64,000 nucleotides of DNA from Phaeosaccion multiseriatum (GCA_965112735.1 OZ218960.1:1178001-1242000), one strand, 5' to 3'; shown: positions 33,689-45,619, counted from the stretch's first letter. A program made the numbers and translations. Notes: a model not told the origin generated them from the letters alone.

Positions 33689-35248
33689 CTTCTCTCCCTC
33701 TGTCTGTCTCTCCCTCTCCGTCTCCCTCTCTCCCTCCCCTTCTCTATCTCTCTCATTCGTGCTTCGCTCCCATCGCATGTCTCCTCGTACCACCCCCCCC
33801 CCCTATCCCCAGACTATACTGGAGCAGGTCAAGGCCATGTTTAAGAAAGTGCCCGTCATCCCCGCGGACAAGATCCCACCAACAGTGGGCCTCAACGTCG
33901 GCAAGATGGACATTAAGGACTGCTGCGTTACCTTCTGGGACTTGGGGGGCCAAGTGAGTTGGTGGGAGGCAGCAGAGCCGGGGCAGAGGGAGGGGGTTCG
34001 GGTCTGTTTTCCCCTATCGAAGTAACCACAAACCTTTCCTTGCCTTGAGTGAGGACCGGATACGACTGAAGGGAAGTGTCAAGGGAGGTGAAACGTCATA
34101 TTTCGCCTTGGCCTTTGCCTTTACCTTCTGCTCGTATCCCCACCTCCTCACCCACGCCACGTGGTCTCGCTGTTGCTGCTGTACCACCAACCGCTGTACT
34201 AACTGCTGTATCACCAACTGCTTCTGCGCACAGGTCCGCGTGCGATCGCTATGGGAGCGTTATTACAAAGACGCCCACGGCATTGTGTTCGTCATTGACT
34301 CCGCCGATGTGGGCAGATTCGAAGAAGCTAGACTTGCCTTCGATATTGTGAGGTGAGGCAGACGGAAGGAAGGAAGCCTGTGACTCCTTGCCGTGCCAGG
34401 CTATGACTTGTAGAGCCAGCGCTGATATGGACTGGGCCTTGGGTGGCACTTCTAAGCTCTTCAGACTCCTGTGTCACCTACCCCGCCAGTCCTTTTCATT
34501 CAGCGCCTTTCCTAGACGGCTCCGTAGGACTCCGATTTGGACGATATATGAAACGGCAGTGGTGACGGGTGTGTAACGGTCCGATGTTTCGCACCCTGTC
34601 TTATGTTGTCGTGTCACATGGCTGCTTGCGAGGGAGGTGCAGGCAGGCAGGCGCCTTGGCTCGTACCTCCCTGCCTCAGAGATCGAAGTCTGTCTTCCCA
34701 GCTTCGTTACAAGACCTCCAACCCGCCCTGCCCCCCCCCCCCCCTTCTCTTCCTCCTTGCCCTTGCGTGTGTGTGGGATGTGCTTGTCATGATATATTTC
34801 CACACACAGAGAGCAAGGGAGCATCCACGGCATTCCCATCATGCTGTGTGCAAACAAACAGGACCTCCCAGGCGCCATTACCACGGAAGATATTTACCAA
34901 TCCTTCGATCTGCACAAGGTATCCCCCACATCGAGAGGCCGCATCAGCATCAGCAGTAGTCCCAGCGTTCGAGTAGGCGGAGGCGGTCGAAGTCCTATCC
35001 CCTCCACTGTAGGGCGTAGTCCCAGTAGAGGGCGCAGTCCCGTCGCTGCTAGGGGAGCAGCACGAGGGAGTCTCCTGCTGGCAGGGGGGGCTGCCGGAGA
35101 GGCTGCGGCGGGGGTTGCGTCATCCGTGTCTGGGTCTGGTTTCCGCCTCCAGGCTGTGAGCGCCCTGACGTCCGAGGGACTACGGGACGGCATGTGCTGG
35201 ATAGTGGAAGAAGCCAAGAGAAAATCCAGGGCCTTTGGGGGAGACTAG
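33213..35248 (+). CDS. ARFRP1: ARF-related GTPase (ARFRP1 / yeast Arl3 type)
   Basis: Coding exons at 33213-33215 (only the ATG), 33430-33519, 33813-33953, 34234-34352 and 34810-35248 join in phase (about 265 residues). Motifs are the P-loop GLDYAGKT, switch II WDLGGQ, ANKQD for guanine specificity and SAL in the last guanine-binding loop. The start M-F-S-L-L-R-G-L lacks Gly2, as in yeast Arl3 (M-F-H-L), which is N-acetylated and recruited to the trans-Golgi by Sys1 instead of being myristoylated. The loop between the fifth helix region and the SAL strand carries about 70 extra Ser/Gly/Arg/Ala-rich residues (34919-35150). An in-phase donor and acceptor flank that stretch, so it could also be an unspliced intron. 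Confidence 0.93.
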
Positions 35249-35662
35249 CGCTGGCTGGGTGAGGAGAGACAAATGGTCTCCTCCCACTTTGTGCCTATAC
35301 ACCTCTGATTATTAATGTTTTTTAATTAATTTAAAATTAATAAAAGTATGCGTAGTGTCAGAGAGACACTCATTTCTCGCCCCCTTGACTTGTGACATGT
35401 CCATAATCATGAATTAACACAGATTGTGTTAATATTCTTGCTTCTCCCGCCCCCTCCCCCTCCCTGCCATTCGGCCCATGCGGCTGCATCCAATACTGCC
35501 TTTCTTCTGCCTATAGACTATTATCCCACGTGCGTGTGGACGCGTGTTCCACCCCTCCCTGAGGAGCGTGCATCCGTCCCTAATCGCACCCCCCAACGTC
35601 CTCAGTGCGTTTCTTCCTGCCCGTTGCTCCTCTCCCCCCCCCCCCCTCTCCTCTTCCTCCAC
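35249..35662. other. Tail-to-tail gap: ARFRP1 / JmjC-TPR gene
   Basis: A short gap with a markedly AT-rich core (35308-35345, alternating TTAATT and AAATTA) followed by pyrimidine-rich sequence. It probably contains both polyadenylation sites. Confidence 0.55.
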
Positions 35663-37344
35663 CTACTCATCCTCGTCCTCATCCTCATCCTCCTCCCACT
35701 CCCCCTCCCCCTCGGCCTCCGCTAGTTCTCCCTGCACATGCTCGAGACTATTCACCAGCACCTTGTTGCCATTCGTGCGCTCAATCCCCTCCTTCAGAAC
35801 ACTCACTGACTCCTCATGGCGTCCCATCTCGAATAAGGCCCGTGCCCTCTCCTCGAACACGAAGGGGTGGTTGGGGTTGATGGCCTCAGGCCCAATCTTG
35901 ATCGCCTCAAGCATCTCTTCGTGGAGCTCCAGGTGGCTATAGGCCTGGATGAGCTCGATCCACATGGAGAGAGTGGTGGTGGAAGGCACGGAGCCATCCG
36001 TAGGGAGGGCTGAGAGCAGGGCAAAGAGCTGGCGGTTCGAGGGCCGGAGGGGAGGGAGGGGAGGTGAGGGAGGGAAGGAAGGAGGGAGGGAGGGGGGGAG
36101 GGAGGGAGGGAGGGAGGGAGGGAGGGAGGGAGGGGGGGGGGGGGGGGGAGATTTAGAGACCAGGCGACAGGGAGAAGAGACGAATACCCTACTCGGCCGA
36201 AGGAAAAGACAAGGACAACGGGGTAGCAACACCACAGAATGGAAGCCCCTCAGACACCTCAGCCTTCCTTCCTACCTTTGTGCCGGCCTCTTTGGCGTCC
36301 TCCGGGCGCTCCATCCTCGCGTACAGGGGCATGAGCTCGATGTAGGGCTGAGGGTGCTCCGGGTATAGCTCTACGCAGCGCCGCAGATGGTGCTCGGCAC
36401 TGGAAGCAGCCGGAGTTGGTATAAGCAGTTGGTGATACAATAAGTGAATCAATAAGACGAGGTCGCGTTTGGGGGCGGACAAATGACATACGATGACTAG
36501 AATCAGGAGAGACCAAAAGCAAGAGCAAAGCAAGTATCTACTGCGTCCACCCACCCACCCACCCACCCACCCACCCACCCACCCACCCACCCACCCACCC
36601 ACCCATCCATCCATCCTCCCACCCGACCATCCACTCACCGCTCCATCATGGCATCTGGGGTGATTTCGTCCTCAGCCACCCCGTAAAGGGCGGCCAGTTT
36701 GGAGATGACCTTTCCCTTGTCCTCCTCCTCCATGTCGTCATCGTGGTCGTGCTCCACCTCGCCAACAATCTTTCGCGACGGAATGAAAACATGTGCAGAT
36801 CAACATGGCGTGGGCATGTGTCAGTCAGTCAGTCAGTCAGTCAGTCAGTCAGTCAGTCAGTCAGTCAGTCAGTCAGGGCATGTGTGGCGTGGCGTTGGAG
36901 TGTCGGGAATGGGGTGAGGCGTGGCCAGGCGAGGGAGAGCAGTGAGACGCTTGGACCATACTCGAGAGGAGACCTGTAGTAAGGCAATCGCCCCCTTCAT
37001 CCCTTCATCCACCACCCCACACCTGGAAGCTGCCCATGCCCGCGAGGAGGTGCCCCTCGAAGTCGTTCTCGTCCTTTGCGAGTGCCGCTGTGGAAACCTC
37101 CAGCTTCTCGTCGGCGGGCTGCAGGGCACCGCCTCCGACTCCCAGCACCTCTCCCACGTTGGCGGTCTGGTGCTTCCAGCCTGGCCGGGGCGGGGGAGGG
37201 GAGGGGGAGGGGGGGGGGGAAGTGGTGTTGTTGTTTGAGCGCGAGGGGTGAGACGGAAGCGGAGGGGCAAGTGCGGAGATGGAACACGGGAGGGGAGGCA
37301 GAGAAAAATACACGATACAGTGATCGTCTCCACCACCCACACAC

Positions 37345-37416
<72 letters not shown>

Positions 37417-37896
37417 GCCGGTGTGTACATGATGTCTCCCGGCAGCTGCAGACACGTCAGGGGCCTGTCGGGCTCGTCGAGCAGCGGGAGGACGGAGGTC
37501 ATCCACTCGTAGGACGGCATCATGGGGTGGAAACCTGCTTCCCTCTCCTGAGGCACCGTGGAAAGAGGCAAACAAGGCGGTGGATGGTGGTGAGTGAGTG
37601 AGTGAGTGAGTGAGTGAGTGTTGTGAGGGAGGGAGTTCATCGTTGGTCTCCTCTCCTTGCTGGAACCACAACAACACCAAGCCTCCCATTCTTGCGTACC
37701 TTCTCGTAGGGGTGTTGATGGCCGGGGGCGTACACCGTCCACCGCTTCTGTCCGTACACAAGCCCTAGCCAGGCGTGTCCCTGCCAGCAATAAGTCAATG
37801 AGGAAAAGACCGTAGGAGGGATGGAGAGAGGGGGAGAGAGGGAGAGACAGACACAAGGAGACCAGAGAGAGAGAGAGAGAGATGGAGAGAGAGAGG

Positions 37897-37929
<33 letters not shown>

Positions 37930-37940
37930 CGAGAGAGAGG

Positions 37941-37975
<35 letters not shown>

Positions 37976-39727
37976 CGAGAGAGAGAGAGAGAGGGAGATG
38001 GAGAGAGAGAGAGTAGGTGAGACTCACTGCTGTTGCCCTTGGGGTGGTAACCATGTGGCCACAGCCGTCCCCCCCTTTCTCGTGTGACTTACGTGGCAGT
38101 GGAAGGGCAGGCCTTGGCGAGGCGCCCCCAAGCTCACCATTTGCCAAGCCTGGGACGGAGAAAGAGACAGAGAGATAGATCGATAACACAGATAGATAGA
38201 TGGAGAGAGAGAGAGAGAAAGAGAGGCAAGAGGAGACGGTCTATCAGTGTTGAAGGGCGAGGGAGAGAGAGAGCAAGAATAGACCACCGGAGACAGTTCA
38301 TTTTGAGGGAGTAGAACGACAGATCGACAAGGGGATTCAATTACAACTAAGCAGCTGTAAGCAGCAAGGTACGGAGAGAGACAGAGATATTTGAAAGCAA
38401 CGCGCTCACCGTTTTCTCCTGCACATCCTCTCTCTTTTGGAAGGGCTTGAAGTACTGAGGAACACGGAAGTCAGCGAAGAGCTCGGGGTTCCGCTTGATG
38501 AAGGCGCGGTCGATGGTGAAGTCCAGGGGCTGTGGCCATGTGTCAGCAAGGAAGGCGCCGCGAAAAAGAGGGGGGAAAGGAAGGGGAGGGGTCGCGCGGT
38601 GTTAGCTCATTGGACTGGGCTGAGGAGAGTCCTTTGCTGTCAAGCAGGCAAAGTACACCATTGGCCCCCGGGCAAGCAGCTCCGTTCGAGCTTGTGTCTC
38701 TCCCCCATTCTCTGCCTGTTCCCCTCTCCCCCATTCTCTGCCTGTTCCCCCTCTCCCCCTTCCTCGCACATTCCCACTCGCTTACCTCCTCGTCGGCCGT
38801 GCGGTTCTCGCCTCGCATTGCCTGGAGGTAGTCCTTGACGGTAGTGCGTGCCTCAGCGTTGCCGCCGCTGTACGCCACGCCCGTTCCCGACCCGGCATCG
38901 ATGCGCGCGTCACCGAGGAGCTCCCTGTGGCAGAGCGAGGCGGAGGAGGAGGGGGAAGAGGGAGAGGAGGAAGGCAGGCATGTGTCAGCGAGATGTATAT
39001 TAGAGCTTATGGGCTCAGTATTGGAGCTCTCGAGGTAAGTTGTAACCATGTGTAGATGTGTCAGCGAGATCTCTGCAAACGATCGAAGGATCAGCGGCGT
39101 CACAGGGCCAGGTTCTAACGCGTGGGCTCTCTCTTACTGCTTACGTGAAGGCCTCTTTGGCCCAGCGCCCTTCCGTCCTCGCGGGCCAGAACTCGTCGAT
39201 AATGCCGTAGATGACGACAGGCTTTTTGTTGAAGTACTTGTCCTGGAAGTCCTGGACGCTAAGGTCTCTCCAGTAGACACGGTCGATGTCACAGTAGTAG
39301 CCCCCCTCCGGTATGTCTTGATCCGAAAGCCATCCGCCACTGAGACAGTGAGAGAGGGGGAAATGAGCAATGCGACAAAAGTGGACACGCAAGGTAGTAA
39401 GAGCGGAAGACCAGACACTGTTTTGTTTCTAGTCTCTGGCGAAAGGAAACGCTCAAAGCTTTTTCCAACTCACCTCCCTCGAGAGGGGTCGATACGAAAG
39501 CCAGTAGGGTCATATCCCACGTGCTGCTGGGAAACTCCTGGTAGCTTCCCCCCGCGGAGCCCTACCGTGATGCTGGCCCCCAGCACGGCGAGGGCGAGCC
39601 ATGGGGCACCTAGGCTTGGGAGCATCCCGCGCCCTCCAGTTCCCCCAGCACCATCTGCTTTCACATCTCCGTTCTTCTCTTGCTCCTTCTCTTGCCTTTC
39701 AGGCATCCCGCTCTTCCCTTTTTCCAT
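35663..39727 (-). CDS. ER-type JmjC-domain protein with C-terminal TPR-like repeats
   Basis: Eleven exons join in phase: 39727-39474, 39339-39145, 38924-38786, 38529-38410, 38149-38093, 37780-37700, 37547-37415, 37180-37023, 36769-36639, 36399-36276 and 36028-35663 (585 residues). A single N-terminal hydrophobic anchor (LGAPWLALAVLGASITVGL) is followed by a cupin/JmjC region like JMJD8: PVVIYGIIDEFWP, GLPFHCHGHAWLGLVYGQKRW and LPGDIMYTPAGWKHQTANVGEVLGVGG. The first and last iron-ligand positions (His) are present, but the acidic residue of the usual HxD/E is His here. TPR-like helices follow (AEHHLRRCVELYPEHPQPYIELMPLYARM, then WIELIQAYSHLELHEEMLEAIKI). The protein ends in an acidic run with no HDEL-type signal. 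A lumenal scaffold or hydroxylase role is inference. Confidence 0.85.
37343..37412. repeat. (CA)n array abutting a 5' splice site
   Basis: About 70 bp of CA repeat inside the JmjC gene intron 37181-37414, directly next to the donor of the exon ending at 37415. Confidence 0.9.
37862..38012. repeat. (GA)n array in JmjC gene intron
   Basis: About 150 bp of GA/TC dinucleotide with AGAGAGGGAGA variants, in the intron 37781-38092. Confidence 0.9.
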
Positions 39728-39898
39728 CAGCTCTCTGTTTGTGCTAGAGTAGAGAGTATAATTGGGGGGGAGGGAAAAAGGCTTCCAATTGAGTGGTGGT
39801 CCGGAAAATTGAAACTTCTTTTTTTCCCCCCCCTAAGACTTACCTAATAATTCCCTTCCCCCTCCTCCCTCAGGCAGATAGAGAAACAAGCTTAGGTA
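39728..39898. promoter_or_regulatory. 171-bp bidirectional promoter: JmjC-TPR / PDCD5
   Basis: The shortest divergent gap in the window. It contains CCAAT in both orientations (ATTGG near 39761 and CCAATTGAG near 39784), placed where both genes could use them. Confidence 0.55.
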
Positions 39899-40791
39899 AT
39901 GGATCAGCAAGCGATGGAGCTGCCTGCGGGGTACACGGCGGACCCTCAGGAGGCGCAGAAGGAGGCCCAAGAGGCGGAGCAGCGACGCATGATGATCGAT
40001 CAGATCCTCACACCGGAAGCCCGGGCGAGGCTGGTGAACGTCGGTACGCAAGACCATGTGTGGAAGGGGAGGAGATGGGGGACGGGAGGAGGAGAGGGGA
40101 GAGCTTTGGTGTATCCTGTGCCCACTCCACTAGTCGACTTGCTTTCGCCGGAAGGAAGGCCCCTTGACCGTTTGTGCTGGTTGATGGTTGCACCCACCGG
40201 CTTGGCTAAGCAACCCTACCTACCGCCCCCCCCCGTCTTCCCCAATGGTAACCCCTTCGATCGACTGGTAGGTATGGTAAAGAAGGAGAAGGCACGGGCC
40301 ATCGAGGATATGCTCATCAGCATGGCGCAGAAGGGGCAGCTGCAGGGAAGGGTGACTGAGAACGAGTTCAAGGTTATGCTGGAGAAGGTGTCCGCGCAGA
40401 TGGAGAAGAAAACGAAGGTGTGTGTGTGTGTGTATGTGTGTGTGTGTTTGTACGCGAACTTGTGCAGTAGGGCACAGGCAGGCAGTGGTGAAGACAGGAA
40501 CTAAACGCTGCTGTTGGGGCCTCTTGATACTTTCATCCTCTGCAGCCCCACTCGGAACGCAAGCCTTTCCCCAATTCTCTTTGTCTGTCCAGCCTCTCTC
40601 GTCCGAACTTCACACCACCGTTACAGTCTCTCTCAGTCTCTCTCGTCCTCTCTTCGCCCAACATATGCCAACGCCTTTCTCCCCCCCTCTCTCTCACACA
40701 CACACCCTTGCTCCGATCTGGAAAGGTGACGATTCAACGGAGAAAGTACTTCGACGACGACGACGACGACAACGACGAGGACTTGCGATGA
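39899..40791 (+). CDS. PDCD5: PDCD5 family protein
   Basis: Exons at 39899-40043, 40272-40417 and 40726-40791 join in phase (118 residues, near the usual 110-130). The three-helix core is evident: AEQRRMMIDQILTPEARARL, then VKKEKARAIEDMLISMAQKGQL and ENEFKVMLEKVSAQ, followed by the strand TIQRRKYFDDDDDD with an acidic tail. This matches PDCD5/TFAR19. In animals PDCD5 binds the CCT chaperonin and influences tubulin folding and apoptosis; outside animals its role is largely inferred. The archaeal DNA-binding relative shares the fold. It is divergent from the JmjC gene. Confidence 0.95.
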
Positions 40792-41096
40792 TGAAGTAAA
40801 GGCTGAAGTGCGTGTTAATGCAGTATGGCAGCGGAAGGCGCAGCCAGGCAGCCGCTGCAAGGCCGGTGGGTGCACGGGCTGCTCAGTCCCGTTCTTTCCG
40901 AGGAGCGTTTTTGCCTGACCGCTCACGGGATTCGTCCCACAGAACTGGCAAGCAAGCGCCTCTGCATGAGGCGGCGGCACCGTACAGGACTGACTCTCTG
41001 TGGGTGTTTTTCTCTCCCGCTCCGGAGCAATCAATGAATGCTATTGGTGTGTGGGGGGCACCTTCGGGGCGGAGGGTCGGGCGAGGTGGGGGGGCG

Positions 41097-41136
<40 letters not shown>

Positions 41137-42834
41137 CAGAGAGAGAAAGAGCACTCCAGCACCCCACAACCTGTGGCTGAAGTGCTGGCCGCTTCCTCTG
41201 GTGAGCACAGGGCAAACGACGGCATATTCCATTCCTCTATTTCAGCAGCAGTGGTGGCTGAGTCTAGCCCCCCGGCAGAGCAAAGGGAGCGCACATGGGG
41301 GGAGTTCTTACACGCAAGCACAGGCAAAGCATGGGGGAGAAACACTGAGCCAGCGGTTGCACTGCGGGCCACCTCATCAATCTAAAAGTAAAGATGAAAC
41401 TGTAATGTACCCTTTCCCCTTTCCTTTTCCCCTCCTTTTTGTACAAAAACCTCGCTAACGGAGCTCAGCGTTGAGAATGAGTTCTTTCTCCCCCCCGTCC
41501 TGGCCCAAAGGACGTTGCAATGGGAAGCTTCATCGCTGAAAATGTTGAGATTTCCCCTCACGTACTCCTTGGTGTTGGTGCTCGCGCCCCCCACAACACC
41601 AACCACTCAACTCCACGACAACCCACCACTATAACCCACCACTACAACCCACCGACCGGCCGGATCAACATGAGGGATTGGTTGGGCTCACGTGCTGTAC
41701 GTTGTGCTAAAGGAGGGGAGAAGAATGAGAAGGTGGGGAGGGAGAAAGGGTATAGGGGCCAAACCGGCGAGTTTAACACTGTGGCAAGGCCCTTCCCTCT
41801 CTTGAGGAGTGACAGCTCAGTCAGGGAGATGAGATCCCTCGGTCCCGCAGCGCCCAGCTCCACCACCACCACCACCACCACCATCAACGACATGAAGAAG
41901 AGGGGTAACTTCATGCTGGCCCCCCTCCGTAACCAGGACGGCCCGAGCAGGCACCATCCCTTGAGGCATTCTCGCTCCAACGCAGCAGCAGCTCGGACCG
42001 CGCAGCGCCACGAACGAGTCTCACCGGCGTCATCCCAAGACTCTGAAGAGGACGAGGGCGAGGAGGACGAGGACGAGGAGGACGAGGAGGACGAGGAGCA
42101 ACTATGCCCGCATCTGTGCGGACCGTCTGGGGCCACCCCCCCCCTTTTTGGGGGAAGAGGGGGCAGCCTCCTTTGTAGGCCTGACCGGATAGGGCCGCCA
42201 GCAGGTCTGGAACATATCACGGATGCGTATTCCATCAGTGGCTGAATATTACGCCTCAATCATGGGGAATATACGTGGTATACAGCATACGCGCATACTC
42301 TCTGCGGTGCCGCAGCCTGCTTGCCCCCCCCCCCAGTGGTTCCCTGGCCACCATTCATACGACGACCTGCAAGCAACTGATCTGCTCCTCGGCCAAGCGA
42401 CGGAAGGAGGGTGGGAATATGCGTTTTGGGTACCTGCAGGCGTCTTGGTTGGGAGTGGATTGGCATTGGGGGGAGAGAGGGGTGAGGTATGCGAGCTACA
42501 GAGCAACAATCGATTTAAACGATGGGGGAGTTCAGGGACGAGGCATATTATCGAACATTATCACATCTTCAAAAAAAATTACTCAGTGTAGCAGGCCTCG
42601 GCATTTCGCAGCACCGTACACTCCATGTGTAAATAACAGTCATCAAACCAATGTATAGGAAAACAAAACAGTGTCTCCCTATTAAAATAAGTACTTGTGT
42701 CTGAAGGAAGAGCCCCCCCCGCCACTTGCAATAATCCACAGTACATCATCAAGGGCTTGCTGGCCCCTTCAGTTCGTGTGTGTAGTAAGGAGAAGAAGCA
42801 TCGTCCGCCCCTTGTCCCTTGCCGATCCCTTCTT
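40792..42834. other. Tail-to-tail gap: PDCD5 / plastid lumen candidate
   Basis: About 2 kb without a recognisable gene. It includes a GA array (41098-41150), an ACC/CAT-rich stretch (41868-41890) and a moderately AT-rich stretch (42540-42690). One open frame is listed separately as weak. Confidence 0.5.
41520..42245 (+). CDS. Hypothetical open frame (weak)
   Basis: An uninterrupted 241-residue frame from ATG to TGA in an otherwise gene-free gap. It contains an Asp/Glu run and Thr/Ser-rich stretches, with no domain, signal or membrane segment that I recognise. An opposing open frame covers nearly the same bases, and composition alone could keep it open. It may be chance. Confidence 0.2.
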   Translation: MGSFIAENVEISPHVLLGVGARAPHNTNHSTPRQPTTITHHYNPPTGRINMRDWLGSRAVRCAKGGEKNEKVGREKGYRGQTGEFNTVARPFPLLRSDSSVREMRSLGPAAPSSTTTTTTTINDMKKRGNFMLAPLRNQDGPSRHHPLRHSRSNAAAARTAQRHERVSPASSQDSEEDEGEEDEDEEDEEDEEQLCPHLCGPSGATPPLFGGRGGSLLCRPDRIGPPAGLEHITDAYSISG

Positions 42835-43070
42835 TCATGAAGAGAAGTCTTTAGCCTCCTGCTCCAGCGCGGCTCGCACGCTGCGGAGCTCCTCTGAAGG
42901 GGCGGCCTTGAGAAATTCGCTCAGCTTCTCCCGAGAGGCCGATAGAGCCTTCACCCTTATCATTCCAGCGGGAGAGAGCCAGTGGTCGGGTTGGCAGCAA
43001 CAGCAGCAGTAGGAGGAGGAGGAGTAGTAGTAGTAGCAGAGTGGATGTCGTCGTCGTAGTGGTAGTAGTG

Positions 43071-43107
<37 letters not shown>

Positions 43108-43138
43108 CAGTAGTAGTAGTAGTAGCAGTAGTAGCAGC

Positions 43139-43170
<32 letters not shown>

Positions 43171-43210
43171 GAGTAGTAGTAGTAGTAGTAGTAGTAGCAG
43201 TAGCAGCAGC

Positions 43211-43278
<68 letters not shown>

Positions 43279-43627
43279 CAGTAGTAGTAGGGTGAGGAGG
43301 GGGAGGGGTGTAATTGGATGTGGGTGGGTGTGAGTGGGTGGGCATGGGTTTTGGATAGCATGGTGCCTCCTTCGTTCACGCCATCTCACACTTTCTCCTG
43401 GCTACCCAGAGCCAACCAAGTCGAGCCAAGTAGAACATGAGACTCACGTGAATTCGATGGCCTCTGGCTTCAGCTCTTTCTTCTTCAACCCTGTGGTGTT
43501 GTCAAGCGTCTCCGGGAAGTATTCCATTATCTGCATGAGGCAAGAAGCCCATCACATACAACAATACCACCAACCAACCAACCAACAACAACACCACCAC
43601 CACCAACCAACACCACCACCACCGACC

Positions 43628-43682
<55 letters not shown>

Positions 43683-45619
43683 GCAACAGGCAGCACCATC
43701 AGCATCAGGCATACATACTGTGCCTGGAACAAAAAGGCGGCAGAAGGGTAGGGCACGAACGACGCGCAGAATGGTATCCACGTACCACGTAAAAACACCG
43801 CAAACCTCGATGCAGCAAACAACAAAACACCCGACACCAACATAGGGTCTACCTTGATGCAACAAGCCCCAAACACAAACCCCAACCACCAACATCGGGA
43901 ACGGTACCGCACCACCCACCTGAACCAAGTACTCCAATGCGTCGGTCCCTGCGGTGACGGCGTCCGCTCTGACGGGCGATACAAGACAAAAGAGGGCAAC
44001 AGGGGGGTGGCGTTGGGGGTGAGGTTGATGCACATAGACATAGACACAGATGGAGAGTACAGACACGTAGGGCGGAGGGGGGCTGTGGGGGGGGGGGGAC
44101 ATATATAGAGCGAAGGAGAGAGAGAGATAAAGTGAGAGGGAGATCGAGAGAGAGACAGAGATAAAAGGCCCAGTGAGATCAGGCCACAACAACAACAACA
44201 ACAACAATGCGAAAGAACACAAATATGTAGAACCCTTCCCTCCAGATAGCTGCTGGTCTCACTTCTTGGGGCCGCTGAGGTAACGCCTGCCCTGTCTGAT
44301 GCAGTCCTCGAGGCGGTAGTTCCTTAGCAGGCTCTTGACCAAGGCCTAGGGGATAGGAGGAGGAGGAGGAGGAGGAGGAGGAGGAGGAGGAGGAGGAGGA
44401 GGAGGAGGGCTGGGGGTATGAAGAGGAAGGACGATGGATCAGACCCGGGACAGAGACGAGGGGATGAGCTAAACACTGCTTGCCGCAAGGGGTGGACTGT
44501 CCCCCAAAAGCATATCCACTCACTCGCTTCACTCACTTTGGGATCGCTACTCGCGCCTCCTCCAGCTCCTGTGCCATTAGTAAGGTCGTCCTCGAGCTGT
44601 TGGGGTGAGAAAGCATCAAAATTGAAAGTGTAGGACGAAGGAGATGTAAATTATGTCCATGGAAAGAGAAGGGGGCTGGGACCGACAAAGAGAGAGGGGA
44701 GGAGGGAAAGGCTTTTGCTGGACGACAGCATAACTACAGGACTCCGTAGTCCACGAGCAAGAGCCGTTTCACTCTACCCTCCCCCCCTCTTCCAAGTACC
44801 TGCTCAGTTGCCGTGCGCACCCGCTCGATGTTGGTTAGGATGTCCTGGTAGCCATGTGCGTGCATTCAAGTCAAGTCATTCATTCAAGCATACAAAGAGA
44901 GTAACAGTAAGTGTGCAGGACAGCAGCAGGGAGCAGCAGAGCAGCTGTCAGCAGAGCAGTAGTCAGATGTAGAGAGCTCCCGAATACCATACAGTATATA
45001 CACACGACGCACCACGACGGAGAGCGACGATGCTGCCTCGCTCCCCCGAGGGAAGCCGGCTGAGAAGAGAGAGAAGGTACCCACACCGGCGGAGAAGGCA
45101 TATGCTGCGCTCGACGTGAACTTCCCGATAGCAGCTCGCCGGGACATGCCATTGTCCCTGCTGCCTGGAGCTACTGCTGGTGGGCCTGCTGTGGATGTAT
45201 CTGAATTCGCTGCTAATGCTGACCAAGCCCGGCGTCTACTGCCGCTGCTGCTTCTACTACTGCTGCTGCTGCTGCTGGAGCGGCCGCTGCTGCTCGAGGC
45301 TGTCAGTGTTTTCACTGCCTCCCCTCTGCATTGACAGGAAGAGACAAAGGAAGCGAGTTAGATGAGACACAATTGCGGGTATTCCTCCATCTCATCCACA
45401 TGGTAGCAGGACAAGGGAGCAGAGAGAAAGAAGAGAGGGAGGAAGAGAGAGAGAGAAAGAAAAAGCAGAGAGAGAAAAAGAGAGAGGCGGTGATAATGGA
45501 GACGAGCACTACCTTGTTCTAGTTGCTGTTTGTCCTGTCGGCAGGCAAGGAGCGAATGCATCTACGTGGCTGAGCAGCACGAGATACAGGACGCAAATGA
45601 AGGAGGGCTTTTGGGCCAT
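42835..45619 (-). CDS. Plastid protein with twin-arginine thylakoid-lumen signal, function unknown
   Basis: Eight exons join in phase: 45619-45513, 45325-45013 (donor approximate), 44844-44800, 44596-44537, 44345-44263, 43968-43920, 43530-43448 and 42955-42835 (about 285 residues). The first exon encodes a signal peptide (PSFICVLYLVLLSHV) and DAFAP, the secondary-plastid cleavage motif. A Ser-rich transit region follows, then SRRAAIGKFTSSAAYAFSAGVG, a twin-arginine motif with a hydrophobic core that fits Tat import into the thylakoid lumen. The remainder looks all-helical, about 150-180 residues (DILTNIERVRTATEQLEDDL, VKSLLRNYRLEDCIRQGRRYL, EKLSEFLKAAPSEELRSVRAALEQ). Size and fold recall small PSII extrinsic or assembly proteins such as PsbQ or Psb27, but no diagnostic motif was seen. 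Confidence 0.78.
43023..43290. repeat. ~260-bp (GTA)n array in plastid gene intron
   Basis: A GTA/TAC triplet array with CAG interruptions in the intron 42956-43447. On the gene strand it is (TAC)n upstream of the last acceptor. Confidence 0.95.
43627..43685. repeat. (CAA)n array
   Basis: About 18 CAA triplets in the intron 43531-43919 of the minus-strand plastid gene. Confidence 0.95.
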
